A DNA stretch of 16,232 bases from an uncultured Clostridia bacterium (GTDB taxonomy: Bacteria; Bacillota; Clostridia; Monoglobales; Firm-18). The stretch is taken from NCBI GenBank assembly GCA_937914775.1, contig CALDNB010000225.1:1-16232 (forward strand). Direction: 5' to 3'. How positions within the stretch are numbered: position 1 is the first letter of the stretch; each line of letters begins with the position of its first letter. Position numbers and translations under genes: made by a program. The notes below the pieces were generated by a model that saw nothing but the letters and a program-made list of their open reading frames with translations, did no database searches and had not been told where the DNA came from. This document shows positions 7,548-15,085 of this stretch, piece after piece.

Positions 7548-8192
7548 TTATTTGAACAAAATAAATCCTATAGTGTTAATTGCAAAATTTGCAAACATAT
7601 GAACATGCCACGAAATATATATGTTGTCATAAATTTCATCTAATTTATTGAAAATCAGTCCACCTGCAAAAAGTCCTGCAACAACAATCAACAACACAGG
7701 CACTCCAAACCAGCCAATCATCATTGCTATATGGTATAAAGCAAATACTGTGCTGCTGAAAATATATGCAAATCTTCTTGACGAAAGGTTTTTAAGAGTA
7801 AGAAATGCGAAGCCTCTGAAGAAAAATTCTTCGAGAAAGGAATTTACAAAAGAAATGTAAATGGAAACCCAGATAAAATTACTTTTATTAACTCCTGTAG
7901 TCTCACCTAAACTTTTGGTAAGGGCAGAAAAATCAAAAATGTCTTTAAAAATATAATAAGCACCTAATATAACAAAATAAATTATTATACCTAAAAACAA
8001 TGCCAATCCTATTCCTTTTTTCCCCGCTTTCAGATATTTGAAACAATCCTTTGAAAAAAGAAATGGTATTACCAAAAACAATACAATTTTTATTATTGAT
8101 TTGATTATGTAACCGGGCATTATAACTGCATCAACAACTGCCATTATAATACACGCAAACAAAACAGAAAACAGTATTAAATTCTTTTTCAT
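7548..8192 (-). CDS. CPBP-family intramembrane glutamic endopeptidase
   Basis: A 214-residue multi-pass membrane protein of the CPBP (CAAX protease and bacteriocin-processing) family. The conserved catalytic motifs are present: E-E-F-F-F-R (121-126), a histidine at 154 in A-L-Y-H, and H-x-x-x-N (His198 to Asn202). About six hydrophobic segments are visible. Relatives cleave prenylated proteins in eukaryotes. In bacteria they are linked to bacteriocin self-immunity or processing and to regulated intramembrane proteolysis. No bacteriocin precursor is seen here, so the substrate is unknown. The start ATG overlaps the MATE stop as ATGA (8189-8192), with only a weak AAGG upstream, suggesting translational coupling to the transporter gene. 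An alternative is a general membrane-protease role unrelated to peptide antibiotics. Confidence 0.82.
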   Translation of the reverse strand: MKKNLILFSVLFACIIMAVVDAVIMPGYIIKSIIKIVLFLVIPFLFSKDCFKYLKAGKKGIGLALFLGIIIYFVILGAYYIFKDIFDFSALTKSLGETTGVNKSNFIWVSIYISFVNSFLEEFFFRGFAFLTLKNLSSRRFAYIFSSTVFALYHIAMMIGWFGVPVLLIVVAGLFAGGLIFNKLDEIYDNIYISWHVHMFANFAINTIGFILFK

Positions 8193-9550
8193 ATTATCAT
8201 AACCTTATCCATCTTTTTAAATTCTGACATTACAAGTAAAAAGCATACAAGAGCGGCTATTCCGTCAGAGATAGGTCCTGAACACATAACTCCGTCTATT
8301 CCAAAAAACAAAGGCAGTATAATCAGTAACGGTATAAGGAAAATAACCTGTCTTGTAAGGGACAAAAACACGCCTTTTACAGGCTTTCCGATTGCTGAAA
8401 AGAAATTTGATGAAATAATCTGGACACCTGTAAAAGTTATCATAAACAAAAAAGTTTTCATAAATTTTGCAGAAAAATCAATATAAAGTTTATCTCCTTT
8501 ACCAAACAAAGTAACAATTCTTTCAGGTATTATCTGGAACATTAAAAAGCCTACAAAAGCAATACAGATGCTCGTAATAACGGCAAGTTTATAGGTTTCC
8601 TTAACTCTATAATATTTTTTTGCACCGTAATTAAAACCTATTATCGGCTGAGAACCCTGAGCAAGACCTACAAAAACCGATATAAGTATTGAATTAATCT
8701 TCATAACAATACCGCATCCCGCCAAAGGAATTTCACTACCGTAAACAGACAATGCGCCATAATAAATTAAAGAATTATTTAATATAATCTGTACAAGTGT
8801 AATTGCAACCTGATTAAGACTGTTACTCATACCAAACGCTGCAATTTTTAACCATTTTTTAATTTTAAACTCAACAGGTACGCCGCTTATTTCTACACTT
8901 TTAAAATATTTAATATAATATACAGCAATAAAAAAAGAAACAATTTGTCCGATTACTGTTGCCCAGGCTGCCCCTGCAATACCCATTTTAAATACGAATA
9001 TAAACAGCGGGTCAAGAATTGTATTGATTACGGCACCTATTATCATACATACCATTGAATATTTAGGGCTTCCGTCGGCACGTATCAGATTACTCATTAC
9101 GTTAGTTGCTATTAAAAACGGCATACCAAGAGCCGTAATTTTTGTGTAACTGATTGCATAATCCATTATATCTGCAGTAGCACCAAAAACCTTAAGCATA
9201 GGTTTTAAAAATACACAAATCAATAGGAAGTACAAAACACCAAGAACACTTGCCATACCAAGTGCATTTTTAACGAATTCCGCCGCCTTTTCTTTACGTC
9301 CCGCACCCAGTTCCAAAGAAAATCCGGAAGCACTTCCTACACCGGTTAACAATGATATTGCCATACATATAGTATTAAGAGGAAATGCGACATTTGTGGC
9401 AGCATTGCCCAAATATCCTACTCCATGTCCTATAAATATCTGGTCAACAATGTTGTAAAGAGAACTTACTAACATCGCAATAATACTTGGTATTGCAAAT
9501 TTTTTTAATAATACTGACGGTTTTTCAAACCCTAAAATGTTATTGTCCAT
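8189..9550 (-). CDS. MATE-family multidrug/toxin efflux transporter
   Basis: A 453-residue inner-membrane protein with about twelve hydrophobic segments arranged as two similar halves. The N-terminal region V-D-Q-I-F-I-G-H-G (about 35-43 from the chosen start) is typical of MATE antiporters, which export cationic compounds using a sodium or proton gradient. It most resembles the MepA-like branch common in Firmicutes. The chosen ATG (9550) has AGGAG 6 nt upstream. An in-frame ATG at 9571 overlaps the preceding gene but has no ribosome binding site. The gene starts 13 nt after the oxidoreductase stop and overlaps the CPBP gene by four bases, placing it firmly in the operon. The substrate cannot be told from sequence. 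Confidence 0.88.
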   Translation of the reverse strand: MDNNILGFEKPSVLLKKFAIPSIIAMLVSSLYNIVDQIFIGHGVGYLGNAATNVAFPLNTICMAISLLTGVGSASGFSLELGAGRKEKAAEFVKNALGMASVLGVLYFLLICVFLKPMLKVFGATADIMDYAISYTKITALGMPFLIATNVMSNLIRADGSPKYSMVCMIIGAVINTILDPLFIFVFKMGIAGAAWATVIGQIVSFFIAVYYIKYFKSVEISGVPVEFKIKKWLKIAAFGMSNSLNQVAITLVQIILNNSLIYYGALSVYGSEIPLAGCGIVMKINSILISVFVGLAQGSQPIIGFNYGAKKYYRVKETYKLAVITSICIAFVGFLMFQIIPERIVTLFGKGDKLYIDFSAKFMKTFLFMITFTGVQIISSNFFSAIGKPVKGVFLSLTRQVIFLIPLLIILPLFFGIDGVMCSGPISDGIAALVCFLLVMSEFKKMDKVMII

Positions 9551-9556
9551 ATTCTT

Positions 9557-9561
9557 CTCCT
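9557..9561 (-). promoter_or_regulatory. Ribosome binding site deciding the MATE start
   Basis: AGGAG on the minus strand, 6 nt before the ATG at 9550. It lies downstream of the alternative ATG at 9571 and so argues against that start. Confidence 0.8.
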
Positions 9562-9563
9562 GT

Positions 9564-10745
9564 CTACTCATGTAAAACGACTCCGTTTTGAGTAAGTTTA
9601 TCCTGCAACGCTTTTATATCCAAACTTGAAAAATCGTCAGTTAAAGCCGCAGCAATTCCTGCCGCCTGTCCGGTAACGGCACAGCACGGGATTACTCTCA
9701 TTATATCCCACATTGTTTCAGTCACCGAAGTACAACGACCTGCACAAATAAGGTTTTTAATTTTTGAATTATATAAAGTCCTGAAAGGTACCTCATATAC
9801 AGGTCCCCTCTTTTTCCAGTTGGAAACCATGCCTATTGAGTCTTCGAAAAACTTGTGGCACTCTGTATGGGATAACTCATACTCACCAACAATTCTTCTT
9901 GTCATTCTTATCTGCGGTGTCGTCGCTATAGTCACAGGCATATAAGTACCGTCGGTTTCTCGTTTTTTTAAAAAATCAGAATATGTAGATTGATGTGACA
10001 AAATCATCTGGTGCGAAAGTTCCGTTCCCTCGAGTCCTGAAAACCTTGTTGATACAAGAGGCTTTGTTTCTTCTGTCTTTTCTTCTTCAGGAATATCCGC
10101 AAAACCTATAGTGTTAAGATTGTATCCGTCTTTTCCTACACCGTAGTACCAGGCCGCAAGTACGTTCCCCTGCTTAAAGTTTACAGTTGGTACGCCTGAC
10201 ATTTTTGCAATGTCACAGTCTCCTGTGGCATCAACTACTGACATAACTTTATATGCTGTTCTTCCTGATTTGTTTTCGGTAATAATGTGTTTTACTTTAT
10301 TATCATTTACATCTACACTTGCAACAAAGGTTCCGTATAGAATCTCAACACCTTCGTCAACCAGCAACTTTTCAACTAATATCGCAAACAGTTGCGGGTT
10401 AAACTGAACTTCGAATCTTTTATCAGTTACGCCTCGTGAGCCTTTATTATCAAGCCAGTTTTCGGGGTACTTGTCCTCTGCACCATGTAAAATTGACAGA
10501 TGAAAAAGTTCTTCAGCAATGCCAAAAGACACCTGATGTCCGTAACCGTCACAAAGGGGAAGATAAATAGTAACAAGACCTGATGTAGCAAGTCCTCCTA
10601 ACATATACTGTTTCTCAATCAGTATTACTTTTTTACCTTGCCTTGTTGCTGCCAAAGCGGCAGATATACCTGCAATACCTCCGCCACATACGGCTACATC
10701 GTATTGACCTATAATTTTCGTTTCAATATGTTCATTTATAACCAT
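9564..10745 (-). CDS. FAD-dependent oxidoreductase
   Basis: A 393-residue flavoprotein. The N-terminal Rossmann fold shows the dinucleotide-binding motif G-G-G-I-A-G (21-26) and Glu44, which would bind the ADP ribose of FAD. G-G-L-A-T-S-G follows at 50-56. Later FAD-contacting motifs are D-A-T-G-D in the middle and I-C-A-G-R-C near the C-terminus, as in the broad FAD_oxidored family. No second catalytic domain or iron-sulfur cysteine cluster is evident, and the substrate cannot be predicted. It is the first gene of the minus-strand operon, with a promoter directly upstream. The ATG at 10745 has GGAG 9 nt upstream. An in-frame TTG at 10760 lies at the 5' edge of that Shine-Dalgarno sequence and is rejected. 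Confidence 0.8.
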   Translation of the reverse strand: MVINEHIETKIIGQYDVAVCGGGIAGISAALAATRQGKKVILIEKQYMLGGLATSGLVTIYLPLCDGYGHQVSFGIAEELFHLSILHGAEDKYPENWLDNKGSRGVTDKRFEVQFNPQLFAILVEKLLVDEGVEILYGTFVASVDVNDNKVKHIITENKSGRTAYKVMSVVDATGDCDIAKMSGVPTVNFKQGNVLAAWYYGVGKDGYNLNTIGFADIPEEEKTEETKPLVSTRFSGLEGTELSHQMILSHQSTYSDFLKKRETDGTYMPVTIATTPQIRMTRRIVGEYELSHTECHKFFEDSIGMVSNWKKRGPVYEVPFRTLYNSKIKNLICAGRCTSVTETMWDIMRVIPCCAVTGQAAGIAAALTDDFSSLDIKALQDKLTQNGVVLHE

Positions 10746-10754
10746 ACTATAATT

Positions 10755-10758
10755 CTCC
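10755..10758 (-). promoter_or_regulatory. Ribosome binding site deciding the oxidoreductase start
   Basis: GGAG on the minus strand, 9 nt before the ATG at 10745. The in-frame TTG at 10760-10758 overlaps this site. Confidence 0.7.
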
Positions 10759-10768
10759 AATCTTTTTA

Positions 10769-10797
10769 ATTATAACATAAATTAATTCAATATTCAA
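10769..10797 (-). promoter_or_regulatory. Sigma-A-type promoter of the six-gene minus-strand operon
   Basis: On the minus strand, TTGAAT (10797-10792) and a consensus TATAAT (10774-10769) are separated by 17 bp. The site is 24 bp upstream of the ATG at 10745. It stands back to back with the tRNA promoter, the two -35 boxes being 14 bp apart. Confidence 0.75.
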
Positions 10798-10811
10798 CAA
10801 ATAATACACAA

Positions 10812-10841
10812 TTGACAAAAAAGCGTTTGTGGTGATATACT
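10812..10841 (+). promoter_or_regulatory. Promoter of the tRNA-Arg gene
   Basis: A consensus -35 TTGACA (10812-10817), an 18-bp spacer and TATACT (10836-10841), ending 8 bp before the mature tRNA 5' end. Confidence 0.8.
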
Positions 10842-10849
10842 GTATGTAC

Positions 10850-10925
10850 GCGCTCGTAGCTCAGTGGATAGAGCACAGCACTCCGACTGCTGGTGTGGTA
10901 GGTTCGACTCCTATCGAGTGCGCCA
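10850..10925 (+). tRNA. tRNA-Arg (anticodon CCG)
   Basis: A full 76-nt cloverleaf with the CCA end encoded. The 7-bp acceptor stem pairs 10850-10856 with CGAGTGC (one G-U pair). The D arm is GCTC/GAGC, and the anticodon stem CAGCA/TGCTG encloses a 7-nt loop. The T arm GTAGG/CCTAT carries the loop TTCGACT. The anticodon CCG at 10883-10885 reads the arginine codon CGG. The gene stands alone with its own promoter and terminator. Confidence 0.95.
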
Positions 10926-10929
10926 CGTC

Positions 10930-10959
10930 ACGGCGACCATTTTGGTTCGCCGTTTTTTT
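10930..10959 (+). terminator. Intrinsic terminator after tRNA-Arg
   Basis: The stem ACGGCGA (10930-10936) pairs with TCGCCGT (10947-10953). Inside it, CCA can pair with TGG across a TTT loop. A run of T residues (10953-10959) follows. Confidence 0.88.
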
Positions 10960-10966
10960 ATTTTAT

Positions 10967-10995
10967 GAATATTACCACGAATTTTTAAATATAAA
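10967..10995 (+). promoter_or_regulatory. Possible sigma-E-like sporulation promoter for yabPQ
   Basis: GAATATT (10967-10973) fits the -35 of mother-cell sigma-E promoters. About 14 nt later, AATATAAA (10988-10995) matches the -10 consensus CATACAAT at only five of eight positions. The idea rests partly on yabP belonging to the sigma-E regulon in Bacillus subtilis. Confidence 0.3.
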
Positions 10996-11012
10996 TTTAT
11001 GAGGTGATATTT

Positions 11013-11282
11013 ATGGAAAACAAGCAGTGTAACATTATAATTGAAGGCAGAAAAAAGTTAAGTATCTCTGCAGTAACAGATGTTGACAGTTTTGACGAGG
11101 AAAACATAGTCCTTGTTACCGAAGAGGGAACACTGGTAATAAAAGGCAGTGATTTTCACATTAACAAATTAAATGTTGAAACAGGCGAGGTAATTATAGA
11201 GGGCTACTTCACAAACTGTGAATTTGACGATAAATATTCTGGAAAATCCAAAGGTAGTATGTGGTCAAAAATATTCAAGTAG
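11013..11282 (+). CDS. yabP: Sporulation protein YabP
   Basis: An 89-residue soluble protein matching the YabP/YqfC family, small beta-rich proteins needed during endospore formation. The family-like features are an N-terminal I-I-I-E-G-R segment, a central S-F-D-E-E-N-I-V-L-V-T region, and a V-I-I-E-G-Y-F motif near residues 60-66. The biochemical role in the family is not known. The ATG at 11013 follows GAGGTGAT (11001-11008). The longer frame starting at GTG 11004 would begin inside that site and is rejected. It sits directly before yabQ, as in Bacillus and Clostridia, which supports the assignment and indicates a spore-forming lineage. Confidence 0.85.
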   Translation: MENKQCNIIIEGRKKLSISAVTDVDSFDEENIVLVTEEGTLVIKGSDFHINKLNVETGEVIIEGYFTNCEFDDKYSGKSKGSMWSKIFK

Positions 11283-11290
11283 GTGTAATT

Positions 11291-11698
11291 ATGACAGTAA
11301 CAATGTCGGGACAGACTATACTCTTTGCCCAGTTCTTATTGTGCGGTGCAACGTTAGGAATATTATTTGACATATTCAGAATAATACGAAAAATCATAAA
11401 ACACGGTGTTATTCTGACGGCGTTTGAAGATATAATTTATTGTATTTTATCTATTTTTATTTTTATAATGTTTTCAATAAGATTTAATTATGGAACAGTA
11501 AGATGGTTTATGGTTGCAGGATGCTTATCAGGTGCAATAATATATTTTAATACATTTGGCAAACTTGTTATTAAAGTCGCTGATATTATTATAGACACAG
11601 CCAAAAAGCCCCTTATTTTCACTGTTAATTTAAGTAAAAACATTTTAAAACCTTTTAAAAAGTTCTACAAACAGAAATTATTGTTGAAAAAAAAGTAA
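11291..11698 (+). CDS. yabQ: Spore cortex biosynthesis protein YabQ
   Basis: A 135-residue membrane protein with about three hydrophobic segments (roughly 8-26, 44-64 and 70-88) and a lysine-rich C-terminal tail, the usual shape of YabQ. The segment L-G-I-L-F-D-I-F-R (about 23-31) is typical of the family. In Bacillus subtilis YabQ is needed for spore cortex formation. The ATG at 11291 is preceded by TAGGTG, which overlaps the yabP stop, so the pair is probably translationally coupled. A longer in-frame GTG start at 11261 inside yabP lacks a ribosome binding site. In Bacillus divIC follows yabQ; here it does not, and an azlC gene follows instead. The promoter for azlC lies over the end of this gene. 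Confidence 0.82.
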   Translation: MTVTMSGQTILFAQFLLCGATLGILFDIFRIIRKIIKHGVILTAFEDIIYCILSIFIFIMFSIRFNYGTVRWFMVAGCLSGAIIYFNTFGKLVIKVADIIIDTAKKPLIFTVNLSKNILKPFKKFYKQKLLLKKK

Positions 11699-11711
11699 AA
11701 TATGTTATAAT
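11684..11711 (+). promoter_or_regulatory. Putative promoter for azlC-azlD-rbsK-murC
   Basis: TTGAAA (11684-11689), a 16-bp spacer and consensus TATAAT (11706-11711). The -35 lies within the last codons of yabQ. A second TATAAT at 11717-11722 lacks a good -35. Confidence 0.55.
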
Positions 11712-11743
11712 ATACATATAATACTTAATCTGGAAGTGTATAT

Positions 11744-12454
11744 ATGAAAAACAATCTGTCTTTTAAAGACGGAATTATAGATGCGTTGCCCATTTGTCTG
11801 GGATATGTTTCAGTAGCCATTGCTTTTGGCGTATTGGCAGTACAAAACGGACTTCCTCTTTGGGCACCGCCAATAATTTCTGTATTTGATATGTCGGGAA
11901 CAGGACAATTTGCCGCGTTGGACCTTTTAAAGGCTACGGCTTCTTATCTTGAAATCTTCTGTGCAATATTGGTAATCAATGCACGGTATTTTCTTATGTC
12001 TGTATCTCTTTCACAGATTATACCTGCAGATTTTAAATGGTGGCAAAGAATCATTGTTGCCTATGGTAATACTGACGAAATATTTGCAATGGCAACAAGT
12101 AAAAAAGTACCACTTAATTTTAAATATATGATTGGACTGATTATTGCCCCCGTTATAGGGTGGACGAGCGGTACTGTAATCGGTACTTTTGCAGGAGATA
12201 TTGTACCTGAAGTTTTATCATCTGCTCTTGGCATCTCACTGTACGCAATGTTTCTTGCCATAATAATTCCCCCAGCAACAGACTCCAGACCTATTACTTT
12301 CACAGTAGTTGTGTCTGCCATATTAAGTATATCTTTTTACTACACTCCCTATCTGAACAAATTATCCTCAGGATGGGTAATTATTATTTGCGGACTGACT
12401 GCATCGGTAATTTCTGCAATTAAGTATCCTGTAAGGGAGGCAGACGATGAATAA
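11744..12454 (+). CDS. azlC: AzlC-family branched-chain amino acid exporter, large subunit
   Basis: A 236-residue multi-pass membrane protein of the AzlC family, the larger part of a two-subunit exporter for branched-chain amino acids and their analogues (AzlCD, similar to BrnFE/YgaZH). The N-terminal region with G-Y-V-S-V-A-I-A-F-G (about 19-28) and the motif G-T-G-Q-F-A-A (about 52-58) are characteristic. Next, A-R-Y-F-L-M-S (about 81-87) matches the family's conserved transmembrane motif. GGAAGTG lies 5 nt before the ATG. The start of azlD overlaps its last eight bases, as usual for this pair. The transported substrate is assumed from the family. Confidence 0.88.
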   Translation: MKNNLSFKDGIIDALPICLGYVSVAIAFGVLAVQNGLPLWAPPIISVFDMSGTGQFAALDLLKATASYLEIFCAILVINARYFLMSVSLSQIIPADFKWWQRIIVAYGNTDEIFAMATSKKVPLNFKYMIGLIIAPVIGWTSGTVIGTFAGDIVPEVLSSALGISLYAMFLAIIIPPATDSRPITFTVVVSAILSISFYYTPYLNKLSSGWVIIICGLTASVISAIKYPVREADDE

Positions 12455-12755
12455 AAGTTATCTTATTATTGCAATAATAACTATGACGTTGGCAACTTAC
12501 GTACCGAGAATGTTACCTATTGCAGTTATTAAGTCAAAAATTAAAAATGCTTTTGTAAAGTCGATTCTTGTATATATGCCTTATGGGGTGCTGTCAGCAA
12601 TGATTTTTCCTGCAATATTCTATTCTACAGGTAACATAGTTGCAGGTACATTGGGCTGTGTTGTTGCTTTGGTTCTTTCGTATAAAAAAAGAAGCCTTTT
12701 AACTGTTGCTGTTGCTTCGGTACTGGCAGTTCTTCTACTTGAGGTGGTAATATGA
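12447..12755 (+). CDS. azlD: AzlD-family branched-chain amino acid transport small subunit
   Basis: A 102-residue membrane protein with about four hydrophobic segments and the family motif T-Y-x-P-R-M-L-P (about residues 17-24), typical of AzlD. It should form the export complex with AzlC. AGGGAGG (12434-12440), inside the end of azlC, lies 6 nt before the ATG. The frame overlaps azlC by eight bases and rbsK by four (ATGA), so the three genes are very likely co-translated. The length is normal for the family. Confidence 0.88.
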   Translation: MNKSYLIIAIITMTLATYVPRMLPIAVIKSKIKNAFVKSILVYMPYGVLSAMIFPAIFYSTGNIVAGTLGCVVALVLSYKKRSLLTVAVASVLAVLLLEVVI

Positions 12756-13657
12756 AAAATGTATTGGTTGTAGGCAGTCTTAATGCCGACTTAGTTATAT
12801 ATACAAACAAAGTACCAAAACTCGGCGAAACAATAAAGGGTGAGAAGTTTGAGATAAACTGTGGGGGTAAGGGTGCAAACCAGGCAATTGCCGTATCTAA
12901 ATTAGGCGGAAATGTTAAGATGTTAGGTTGCGTTGGAAATGATGCAAACGGCGAAATGTTACTTAACCACTGCAAATCTTACGGAGTTGATGTTTCAGCA
13001 GTTAAAAAGTGCGACTGTAATACAGGCGTAGCGGTAATAACAGTTTCTAATGGTGATAATTCTATAATTCTTGACAGCGGTGCAAACAATCTGGTAACCA
13101 AAGACCTTATTGACAGCAATACAGAACTGTTTAAGTGGGCGGACTACTGCCTTTTTCAGTTTGAAATTCCTGTAGATACTGTATTATATGGTGCTAAACT
13201 TGCAAAATCCCTTGGAAAAACTGTAATAATAAACCCTGCTCCTATGTGTGACTTCCCCGATGAACTTTTAAAATACACAGACATAATCACCCCTAATGAA
13301 ACTGAGTGTTCATCAATGCTTGGCAAAGAAGTTACTGATTATAAAGAAGCAATAAACGAAATAGTTAATATGGGTGTTAAAACTGTTATCGTTACACTTG
13401 GAAGCAAAGGCTCAGTATATAACGACCGTGAAATTATCAAAACAAGAGATGTTGTGAAATCAAAAGTAGTTGATACGACTGCCGCAGGGGACACATTTGT
13501 TGCCGCAGTAATAAATTCTCTGGCTCAGGGCAAAAATATAAATGAAGCAGTTGATTTTGCAACCTATGCCTCTTCCATTACCGTAAGCAGACATGGCGCA
13601 AGTAAATCAATACCAAATTACGACGAGGTTACTAAATACATTAAGGAGATGTTATAA
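12752..13657 (+). CDS. rbsK: Ribokinase
   Basis: A 301-residue cytoplasmic PfkB-superfamily kinase, expected to convert ribose to ribose 5-phosphate with ATP. The start V-G-S-L-N-A-D-L (7-14) and the sugar-binding motif G-G-K-G-A-N-Q-A (38-45) match ribokinase rather than fructokinase. The ATP-site motif D-T-T-A-A-G-D-T-F (241-249) places the catalytic base at Asp247. N-P-A-P (161-164) and the P-N-E-T-E segment (181-185) are also typical. GAGGTGG lies just upstream of the ATG, which overlaps the azlD stop. No ribose transporter (rbsABC) or rbsR is nearby, so ribose from nucleoside turnover is one possible source. A related nucleoside-kinase specificity cannot be excluded. Confidence 0.87.
   Translation: MKNVLVVGSLNADLVIYTNKVPKLGETIKGEKFEINCGGKGANQAIAVSKLGGNVKMLGCVGNDANGEMLLNHCKSYGVDVSAVKKCDCNTGVAVITVSNGDNSIILDSGANNLVTKDLIDSNTELFKWADYCLFQFEIPVDTVLYGAKLAKSLGKTVIINPAPMCDFPDELLKYTDIITPNETECSSMLGKEVTDYKEAINEIVNMGVKTVIVTLGSKGSVYNDREIIKTRDVVKSKVVDTTAAGDTFVAAVINSLAQGKNINEAVDFATYASSITVSRHGASKSIPNYDEVTKYIKEML
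13643..13648 (+). promoter_or_regulatory. Ribosome binding site supporting a TTG start for murC
   Basis: AAGGAG, 9 nt before TTG at 13658. The first in-frame ATG (13670) is 21 nt away, too far for this site. Confidence 0.7.
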
Positions 13658-15046
13658 TTGGCAGATATTATGCTACATAAAACAGTGCATTTTATTGGAA
13701 TAGGCGGTGTAAGTATGAGTGCACTTGCCCATATTCTATTAAATAACGGTGTGACTGTATCAGGCTCTGATGCAACAAAAACGGATATAACTGATAATTT
13801 AGAAAAGTGCGGTGCAAAAATCACAATAGGTCATAGTGCGGACAATATTGAAAATCCGTCTTTAGTTGTATATACTGCGGCAATTTCAAACGACAATCCC
13901 GAACTTGTATGTGCTCAGGAAAAAGGTATTGAAACAATGGAACGTGCCGACTTTTTAGGCAAACTGATGCTTAGTTATAAATGTCCCATTTCAGTTAGCG
14001 GTACACACGGGAAAACTACTACTACTTCTATGCTTTCAACTGTATTTTTAAAAGCGCAGTTAGACCCTACAATATTGGTGGGCGGCGAATTTCCGCAAAT
14101 CGGCTCTAATTATAAAATAGGCAGTAAAAACCATCTTATTTTTGAAGGTTGCGAATACGTTGACAGTTTCTTAAAGTTTAATCCCAAGGGCGCAATAATT
14201 ACAAATGTTGACAAAGACCACCTTGATTATTTCAAAGGGATAAAACAAATAAGACAGTCTTTTAACAAGTTTTTGAAACTAATTCCTGATGACGGTTTTG
14301 CTGTAGTAAATGCCGACGACAAAAACACCATGAAATGCCTAAAAGGTGTTAAATGTAAAATTATCAAATACGGCAAAAAAGGTCAATGGAAGCCTAAAAA
14401 TATCACTTATAATGACTTTGGTTGCGGTGAATTTGACGTATATAATAATAAGGAATTTGTAACAAAAGTAACTTTAAACGTTCCCGGTATTCATAATATC
14501 TATAACGCACTTTCAGTCTTTGCCTGTGCTCATTACTTTGGGATAGATAAAAACGTAATATCTAAGGGACTTAGCGAATTTGCCGGTGCAAAGCGAAGAT
14601 TTGAGCATAAGGGTTACTTAAATGATGCACCCGTATATGACGATTATGCTCATCACCCAAAAGAAATTGCAACTACAATTTCTGCTGCAAGAAAAATCAC
14701 ACTAGGTAAAATGTGGTGTATTTTCCAACCCCACACTTACACAAGAACATCAGCACTTCTTGGGGACTTTGCAAAAGTTCTTTCAAAAGGTGACAATGTA
14801 ATAATAAACAAGATTTATGCAGCACGTGAAAGAAATACAGTAGGTATATCAGGAAAAGACCTGGCAGACAAAATTAACGGTGCACTATATATTGAAGAAT
14901 TTGAAGACATTGCAAATTATTTGAAAGCCAATGTACAGAAAGACGACATAGTAATTACAATCGGTGCAGGTACAATTACAAAATTATCAGACATAATTCT
15001 TGCGCTAATACCGTCTTTTTCCAAAAACCATTTAACCGTTTTGTAA
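13658..15046 (+). CDS. murC: UDP-N-acetylmuramate--L-alanine ligase
   Basis: A 462-residue cytoplasmic Mur ligase that adds L-alanine to UDP-MurNAc with ATP, the first peptide step of peptidoglycan precursor synthesis. It shows the UDP-binding loop G-I-G-G-V-S-M-S (13-20), the ATP P-loop G-T-H-G-K-T-T-T-T (115-123), the E-G-C-E-Y motif (163-167), N-V-D-x-D-H-L-D-Y (183-191), and Y-D-D-Y-A-H-H-P in the C-terminal domain. The start appears to be TTG at 13658, directly after the rbsK stop. The last 14 or so residues run past where MurC proteins usually end, close to a composition change. No other cell-wall genes adjoin it. Confidence 0.92.
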   Translation: MADIMLHKTVHFIGIGGVSMSALAHILLNNGVTVSGSDATKTDITDNLEKCGAKITIGHSADNIENPSLVVYTAAISNDNPELVCAQEKGIETMERADFLGKLMLSYKCPISVSGTHGKTTTTSMLSTVFLKAQLDPTILVGGEFPQIGSNYKIGSKNHLIFEGCEYVDSFLKFNPKGAIITNVDKDHLDYFKGIKQIRQSFNKFLKLIPDDGFAVVNADDKNTMKCLKGVKCKIIKYGKKGQWKPKNITYNDFGCGEFDVYNNKEFVTKVTLNVPGIHNIYNALSVFACAHYFGIDKNVISKGLSEFAGAKRRFEHKGYLNDAPVYDDYAHHPKEIATTISAARKITLGKMWCIFQPHTYTRTSALLGDFAKVLSKGDNVIINKIYAARERNTVGISGKDLADKINGALYIEEFEDIANYLKANVQKDDIVITIGAGTITKLSDIILALIPSFSKNHLTVL

Positions 15047-15054
15047 AATATCCC

Positions 15055-15083
15055 TTGACAAGCAACGTTGATTGTGATACTCT
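15055..15083 (+). promoter_or_regulatory. Promoter of sdpR-sdpI
   Basis: A consensus -35 TTGACA (15055-15060), a 17-bp spacer and TACTCT (15078-15083). The -35 begins 9 bp after the murC stop. The SdpR-type operator lies immediately downstream, over the likely transcription start. Confidence 0.7.
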
Positions 15084-15085
15084 AT

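Noticed and set aside
9551..9571. A longer MATE protein starting at ATG 9571
   Set aside because: No ribosome binding site precedes it. AGGAG lies after it and is well placed for the ATG at 9550.
10850..10925. tRNA-Arg as an attachment site of an integrated element
   Set aside because: There is no integrase, and no repeat of the tRNA 3' end was noticed nearby. Sporulation genes follow directly.
11261..11290. An earlier GTG start for yabQ inside yabP
   Set aside because: No ribosome binding site serves it. TAGGTG precedes the ATG at 11291, and the shorter protein fits the family.
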